NCBI GenBank assembly: GCA_934667465.1
Contig: CAKUMG010000133.1
Span: 1 to 9,950 of the forward strand
Direction of reading: 5' to 3'
Source: an uncultured Actinoplanes sp.
GTDB taxonomy: Bacteria; Actinomycetota; Actinomycetes; Mycobacteriales; Micromonosporaceae
DNA: 9,950 bases
Numbering within the stretch: position 1 is the stretch's first letter; the number at the start of each line of letters is the position of its first letter. A program made the translations under genes and the position numbers. Below are positions 5,956 to 9,950 of this stretch, one piece after another. The notes under the pieces were generated by a model, which was not told the origin of the DNA, did no database searches, and saw only the letters and a program-made list of their open reading frames with translations.

Positions 5956-8187
5956 TCACTTCACGTAGGTGAAGGTCACGTAGTTGCTGTACCCGCCCGC
6001 CGACTTCGCGCGGATCGAGACCTTGCCGGCGGCGCGGCGGACCAGCGTCAGGGTGAGCCTCGTGTCGCTCACCCGCTTGAAGCTGGCCCGCTTGCCCGCC
6101 GAGTAGACGATCGTGACCTTGCTCAGGTAGCGGCCGTTCAGGGTGGTCACGGTGTTCTTCTTCGTGCTGCCCGTCGTCCGGCTCAGCGACGTGATCATCG
6201 GCTTGACCGTCGCCGAGTAGGTGAACGTCTTCCCGGCGCTCGTGCCGCCCGGGCCGATCACGACGACGGAGACCTTGCCGGCGCGGCGCTTCGGGGCGGT
6301 GAACCGCAGCTGCGTCGCCGAGACCCGGGTGAAGGACACCGCCCGGCCGCCGATCGAGACGCGGGTCGCGCCCGTGAAACCCGTACCGTTGATCGTCACC
6401 GCGGTCGACGTCGTGGTCAGGCCGATCGCGGGGCTGAGCGTGCCGATGACCGGCCGCGCCGGCGCCACCGCGGTGAAGGTCAGCGCGTTGCTCGTGCCGC
6501 CCGCCGTGGTCACCACCAGCGACGCCCCGCCCGCGGGCCGGGACTTGACGAAGATCTTCATCGACGTGGAGCTGACCGGCGTGTAGCTCAGCGCCGTTGT
6601 GCCCAGCTTCACGGACCGGATGTTGACCAGGTTGGTGCCGGTCACCACGACGGTCGTGGTCGCGTTGGTCGCGCCCGAGGCCGGGGACAGCTTGGCCAGC
6701 GTCGGCACGCCCGACGCCACGTACAGCAGATAGCGCGAGCTGCTGGTGCCACCCGCCGTCGTCACCGTGACGGGCACGTTGCCGGTGGTCCGCGCCGGGG
6801 CCACGAACGTGACAGTGGTCGCGGTGACCGAGCTCGGCGTGACCACCGTCGTGCCGACCTTCACGGTGCTGCCGCTCAGGTTCGAGCCGGTGAGCGTGAT
6901 CAGGGTGCCGCCGGCGCGGCTGGTGCTCGACGGCGAGATCGCCGTCAGGACGGGCGCCGCCTGGCTCAGCGTGAAGTCGTCGGCCGTGCCGCTGCCGTCG
7001 CTGGTGCCGCCCGGGCCGCTGACCGTGACGTCGACCAGGCCGCCCTCGCGGGCCGGCGCGGAGGCGATCAGCCGGGTCACCCCGTTGGTCACGCTGCGGG
7101 TGAACGTCGCGCTGGTGCCACCGAAGCGGACCGCCGTCGCCCGGGCCAGGCCCGCGCCGGTGATCGTGACGGACGTACCCGCCGCGCCCTTGCTCGTCGA
7201 CAGGCTCGTCACCTGCGGCGTGACGGCGACCGGGGACGACGGGGTGGTGATGCCCTTGATCGTGTACGCGCCGTTGACCACGGTCTCGATGAACGACCAC
7301 GACACGTGCGCGTCACCGTCGTTGCCCCAGCCGGTGCCCCACTGGTTGCGCAGCCACACGCCCGCGCTGTCGTAGCCGAACGCGGTGACCATGTGGCCGC
7401 CGAGGCTGGTGCCGCTGGTCGTGCTGTACAGGCTGTGCGGGCCCAGGTCCATGAAGTCCTGGTAGACCGGGAAGCCGATCGCCACCGGCTGGTCGTTCGC
7501 GAGCGCCTGCATGATCGCGGTCTGCGCGTTCTCGCCCTGCTTCGCGCCGCTCCAGAGCCGGGTCCAGCCGGTCACCTTGTAGTTGGCGGCGTTCGCGATC
7601 TGCGCGGAGGTGGGCGCCACCTTGTAGTTGCTGGTGCCCTGAAAGTAGTCGTCCTGGCTGTCGACGCCGTTGGCCTGCACGTTGGCGAGCACCGAGTCCG
7701 GGTTCAGGCCCCGGCTGGGCGCGCCGCCGGCGACCACGTTGCGCATGTAGAGGAACAGCGGGGCGTACGGGGAATCGACGCCGCCCGTGCGGTTCGCGAA
7801 GTAGCCCATCAGGTTGCGCGAGATCGTCCACGCCACGCACTGGCCCACCGAGCCCTGATCGCCGACCGCCGGCGCGTACGGCCGCAGGTCCACGCTCGCC
7901 GGGATCGCGCTCGTCTCGGCCGCGGGCCGGGCCAGGTAGCGCTCGGTGTTCGCGATGTACCCGCCGACGTACGGCTGGGTCGCCTCGATCGTGGCGTCTG
8001 CGTCCCACGGGTCGTACTGCGGGTCGCCTGCCGTCCCGTCCGCGGGCACACCCTCACCCGGCAGCGGCACGGAGTCCCCGGACCGCGCCGGCGCGGCGAA
8101 CGCCGGCCGGGCCACGGTCAGGAGCGCGAGCACCGTGACGAGCAGGGCCAGCACGGTCCTCGTCGTCGCTCGGGCGGCGCGCGGCAT
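5956..8187 (-). CDS. Secreted papain-like (C1 family) cysteine peptidase with five IPT/TIG domains
   Basis: The ATG at 8185-8187 has GGAGA 5 bases upstream and opens directly into a signal peptide (MPRAARATTRTVLALLVTVL..., likely cut after AFA at 31). Length is 743 residues. After a prosegment-like region of about 60 residues, the catalytic domain (about 95-310) shows the full papain set: oxyanion Gln111 in GDQGSVGQC, nucleophile Cys117, His265 in GGHMVTAFGYD, and Asn281 in LRNQWGTGWGNDG. Five IPT/TIG immunoglobulin-like repeats follow, starting near Pro324, Pro412, Pro495, Pro579 and Pro663, each 81-88 residues with the ending GGTS...F. IPT/TIG domains in secreted enzymes usually bind surfaces or polymers. 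There is no sortase signal or C-terminal membrane helix, so it should be released. It is convergent with PAC2. Substrate unknown; activity is expected because all catalytic residues are present. Confidence 0.93.
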   Translation of the reverse strand: MPRAARATTRTVLALLVTVLALLTVARPAFAAPARSGDSVPLPGEGVPADGTAGDPQYDPWDADATIEATQPYVGGYIANTERYLARPAAETSAIPASVDLRPYAPAVGDQGSVGQCVAWTISRNLMGYFANRTGGVDSPYAPLFLYMRNVVAGGAPSRGLNPDSVLANVQANGVDSQDDYFQGTSNYKVAPTSAQIANAANYKVTGWTRLWSGAKQGENAQTAIMQALANDQPVAIGFPVYQDFMDLGPHSLYSTTSGTSLGGHMVTAFGYDSAGVWLRNQWGTGWGNDGDAHVSWSFIETVVNGAYTIKGITTPSSPVAVTPQVTSLSTSKGAAGTSVTITGAGLARATAVRFGGTSATFTRSVTNGVTRLIASAPAREGGLVDVTVSGPGGTSDGSGTADDFTLSQAAPVLTAISPSSTSRAGGTLITLTGSNLSGSTVKVGTTVVTPSSVTATTVTFVAPARTTGNVPVTVTTAGGTSSSRYLLYVASGVPTLAKLSPASGATNATTTVVVTGTNLVNIRSVKLGTTALSYTPVSSTSMKIFVKSRPAGGASLVVTTAGGTSNALTFTAVAPARPVIGTLSPAIGLTTTSTAVTINGTGFTGATRVSIGGRAVSFTRVSATQLRFTAPKRRAGKVSVVVIGPGGTSAGKTFTYSATVKPMITSLSRTTGSTKKNTVTTLNGRYLSKVTIVYSAGKRASFKRVSDTRLTLTLVRRAAGKVSIRAKSAGGYSNYVTFTYVK

Positions 8188-8307
8188 CCAGGTCTCCGAT
8201 CGTCGGGGTGCGGGGGGTGTCGCGCTTTCCATCGGTACGGGGTGGGGGCGCTTGAGCGCGGGACGGCGTCCGCAACCTGCCGGGCACCGAGCCGCCCCCG
8301 ACATTTG

Positions 8308-8335
8308 AGTTGCGCGCAATTTAGTTGTGCACAAT
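8308..8335. promoter_or_regulatory. Paired palindromic operator (TTGYGCRCAA x2), MarR/OhrR-like
   Basis: Two perfect 10-bp palindromes, TTGCGCGCAA (8310-8319) and TTGTGCACAA (8325-8334), sit with centres 15 bp apart inside a direct repeat AGTTGYGCRCAAT (8308-8320, 8323-8335). The two differences between copies compensate each other, so both keep perfect symmetry. This AT-rich island is unlike its surroundings and lies between divergent genes, about 120 bp from the protease start and about 130 bp from the GAF chemoreceptor start. The form resembles MarR-family operators such as OhrR. No such regulator is in the window. Confidence 0.6.
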
Positions 8336-8359
8336 CGAAAGCTGGCGGGGCATCGGACT

Positions 8360-8385
8360 TTCAGGTGGGCAGGCGTAACCGGATA
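8360..8385 (+). promoter_or_regulatory. Weak FliA-like promoter candidate for the GAF chemoreceptor
   Basis: TTCA (8360-8363), a 15-base spacer and CCGGATA (8379-8385) loosely match the motility-sigma pattern proposed for the other chemoreceptor. The -10 deviates from GCCGATA. Offered only because of its position, about 80 bases before the GTG at 8467, and the function of the gene. Confidence 0.2.
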
Positions 8386-8466
8386 GTTCTCGCATTTCGC
8401 CGCAGAGCCGGGCGGGCTGGCCGATGATGAGTGGGCTGGGTGGAAGCGAGTGACAGGAGTTCCGCG

Positions 8467-9950
8467 GTGGTCTCATTTCGATCGCGGTCGGCCGAGCGGG
8501 CCGGCACCTCGGCGACGCCACCGATCCCGCGCGACGTCGAGAGCCTGGAGAAGTTGATCGTCGACCTCGCCGCGGCGACGGACGAGCAGTCCGCGTGGCG
8601 CATCACCGTCGACAGCACGGTCGCCTCGCACAACTTCAGCTACGGGGCCGCCTGGCTGCCCGCGGGCAGCGGGCAGCTCGCCGTCGTCTACGAGAGCGGC
8701 ACGATCACGCGGGAGATGCAGGCCGTCATCCACGGCAAGCCCGTGCCCGCCGACGCCGGGCTGGTCGGCCGCGCCGTACGGACGAAGCAGCCCGTCTATG
8801 TGGGCCGGATGGAGCAGTGCGGCGACTGCCAGCGCTGCCAGGCGGCGGGGCGCACCGGCATGCAGGCGGCGATCATCACCCCGGTCATCCGGGACAACCA
8901 GGTGATCGCGGTGCTCGAGTACTTCTCGGCGGAACCGTTGTACATCGACGGGCCGCGGACGGAGAAGTGGGCCTCGATCGCCCGCATCGCCGAGCAGGCC
9001 CGATTCAGCGCGCTGGCCGCGGCCGAGCTGCGGCAGGTCGCCGACGACCGGCTCGCCGTGACGAGCGTGGTCACCGCGCTCGGCGACGCCCAGGACTCGA
9101 TGAGCGCGCTGCGGATCGCGCTGGACGCGGTGCGGACCGCGTTCGGGTGGGCGTACGGGTCGTTCTGGGAGATCGACGACCGCGAGAACGTCCTCAAGTT
9201 CAAGGCCGAGTCGGGTTCGGCGGGCGACGAGTTCCGCAAGGTGACGCTGGCGGCCACGTTCGCCGAGGGCGTGGGCCTCTCGGGGCGGGCCTGGCGTGCC
9301 CGTGACCTGGTGTTCGTGCGAGACATCGGCGAGCTGACGGATTGCGTACGGGCACCCGCCGCGCAGCGGGCCGGCGTGCGCTCCGGCGTCTGCTTCCCCA
9401 TCCTGAGCCACGGCCGCATCATCGGCACGATGGACTTCTTCACCACCGAGTTCATCGAGCTGTCCGACTCGCGTGCCTCCGCCCTGCGCAACGTGCAGCA
9501 GCTGGTGTCGCAGCGGCTCGACATCGTCCGCGGCAACGAGGTCGCGTCGGCCAACTCCCGGGACCTGCTCGACACGGTCTCCCGGCTCCGGTCCGCCAGT
9601 GACGACGCCACCCGGGTCGCCCAGGACGCCGTGGCCCGCGCCTCCGAGATGACCCAGGAGGTGGAGGCGCTCGGTCAGGCCTCCACCGCCATCGGCGACG
9701 TCATCAAGATCATTTCGTCGATCGCCGACCAGACCAACCTGCTCGCCCTCAACGCCACCATCGAGGCGGCCCGCGCCGGCGAGGTGGGCCGTGGCTTCGC
9801 GGTCGTCGCCGGCGAGGTCAAGGATCTGGCCCGGGAGACCGCCGAGGCGACCCAGCGGGTGGCCGAGCAGATCACCGGCATCCAGAACAGCGCGCGGACC
9901 GTCGCCTCCGGGATCATGACGACCAGCGACACGATCGGACAGATGGACGC
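8467..9950 (+). CDS. Soluble chemoreceptor (GAF-GAF-MCP signalling domain), 3' truncated by window edge
   Basis: GTG at 8467 has AGGAG 7 bases upstream. The frame stays open for 494 codons to the window end. There is no transmembrane segment or HAMP, so this is a cytoplasmic receptor. GAF1 spans about 40-175 and GAF2 about 206-355, joined by a helix. Both contain a DCxRxxAAxRxG motif (Asp120-Cys121 and Asp292-Cys293). GAF1 adds Cys118 and Cys124, giving CGDCQRC, and GAF2 has a second Cys309 (SGVCFPI). The signalling helix begins near 360; the CheA/CheW contact tip is [19 protein letters not shown] at 421-439, followed by [15 protein letters not shown]. Judging from the membrane receptor in this window, roughly 75 residues are missing at the end. 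Ligand unknown; GAF domains bind small molecules, haem or metal centres, or respond to redox. It diverges from the protease gene across the palindromic site. Confidence 0.93.
   Translation, partial: MVSFRSRSAERAGTSATPPIPRDVESLEKLIVDLAAATDEQSAWRITVDSTVASHNFSYGAAWLPAGSGQLAVVYESGTITREMQAVIHGKPVPADAGLVGRAVRTKQPVYVGRMEQCGDCQRCQAAGRTGMQAAIITPVIRDNQVIAVLEYFSAEPLYIDGPRTEKWASIARIAEQARFSALAAAELRQVADDRLAVTSVVTALGDAQDSMSALRIALDAVRTAFGWAYGSFWEIDDRENVLKFKAESGSAGDEFRKVTLAATFAEGVGLSGRAWRARDLVFVRDIGELTDCVRAPAAQRAGVRSGVCFPILSHGRIIGTMDFFTTEFIELSDSRASALRNVQQLVSQRLDIVRGNEVASANSRDLLDTVSRLRSASDDATRVAQDAVARASEMTQEVEALGQASTAIGDVIKIISSIADQTNLLALNATIEAARAGEVGRGFAVVAGEVKDLARETAEATQRVAEQITGIQNSARTVASGIMTTSDTIGQMD

Noticed and set aside
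4862..7300. 812-codon minus-strand frame spanning PAC2 antisense and the protease gene in another frame
   Set aside because: It crosses two well-identified genes, and its translation is His/Arg/Gly-rich with no recognisable domain.
8188..8334. Upstream ATGs (8334, 8232) for the secreted protease
   Set aside because: They would bury the signal peptide, lack ribosome-binding sites, and the first overlaps the palindromic operator.
7306..8427. 373-codon plus-strand frame opposite the protease catalytic domain
   Set aside because: Arg/Val/Ala-rich antisense artefact; the other strand carries an intact papain active site.
8472..8496. CTCA-N15-GCCGAG, a good-looking FliA-type promoter
   Set aside because: It lies inside the first codons of the GAF chemoreceptor. 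No later in-frame start has a good ribosome-binding site before the GAF domain, so it is probably a chance match.

Overview
The window is very GC-rich and its codons strongly prefer G or C at the third position. It encodes chemoreceptors together with actinobacterial families: a PAC2 protein, an EcsC-family protein and a secreted papain-like protease with IPT/TIG repeats. This points to a motile, flagellated-spore actinomycete, most likely in the Micromonosporaceae (Actinoplanes-like). The genus is inferred from gene content and style, not proven. I see no RNA genes, insertion sequences, CRISPR arrays or prophage genes.

Layout. Positions 1-465 (+) hold the C-terminal part of an extended SDR (NAD-dependent epimerase/dehydratase). 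Its 3' end overlaps by 31 bp the end of a convergent lipoprotein gene with one fibronectin-III-like domain (435-1037, -). Upstream of the lipoprotein gene on the same strand is an EcsC-family gene (1104-1877, -) whose N-terminus is made of seven 15-bp tandem repeats. Diverging from it is a membrane chemoreceptor (2112-3728, +) with a plausible FliA/WhiG-type promoter at 2031-2057. Next comes a convergent gene of unknown function (3839-4513, -). A 396-bp divergent intergenic region (4514-4909) holds a strong hairpin and an excellent SigR/SigH-type promoter (4832-4857). That promoter faces a PAC2-family gene (4910-5815, +). A short 26-bp tandem-repeat array lies between PAC2 and the convergent secreted protease gene (5956-8187, -). 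The final intergenic region (8188-8466) has a double palindromic operator-like site. It separates the protease gene from a soluble GAF-GAF chemoreceptor (8467 to the window edge, +, incomplete).

How the genes may work together. The two chemoreceptors are orphans here: no che or flagellar genes are visible, so they would feed a signalling array encoded elsewhere. One senses outside the membrane (four-helix-bundle type) and one senses in the cytoplasm (two GAF domains). The PAC2 gene looks like a member of the thiol-stress (SigR/SigH) regulon, which would link it to protein quality control. The remaining genes are individual envelope or secreted functions, and I see no single operon-encoded pathway.

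The observations most worth checking are: (1) the SigR-like promoter of PAC2; (2) the paired palindromes between protease and GAF chemoreceptor; (3) an abrupt GAG-to-GAA codon switch in the last 204 bp of the membrane chemoreceptor gene, which suggests recombination; and (4) a cysteine motif shared by both GAF domains. I did not find convincing evidence of a wholly new multi-gene system.
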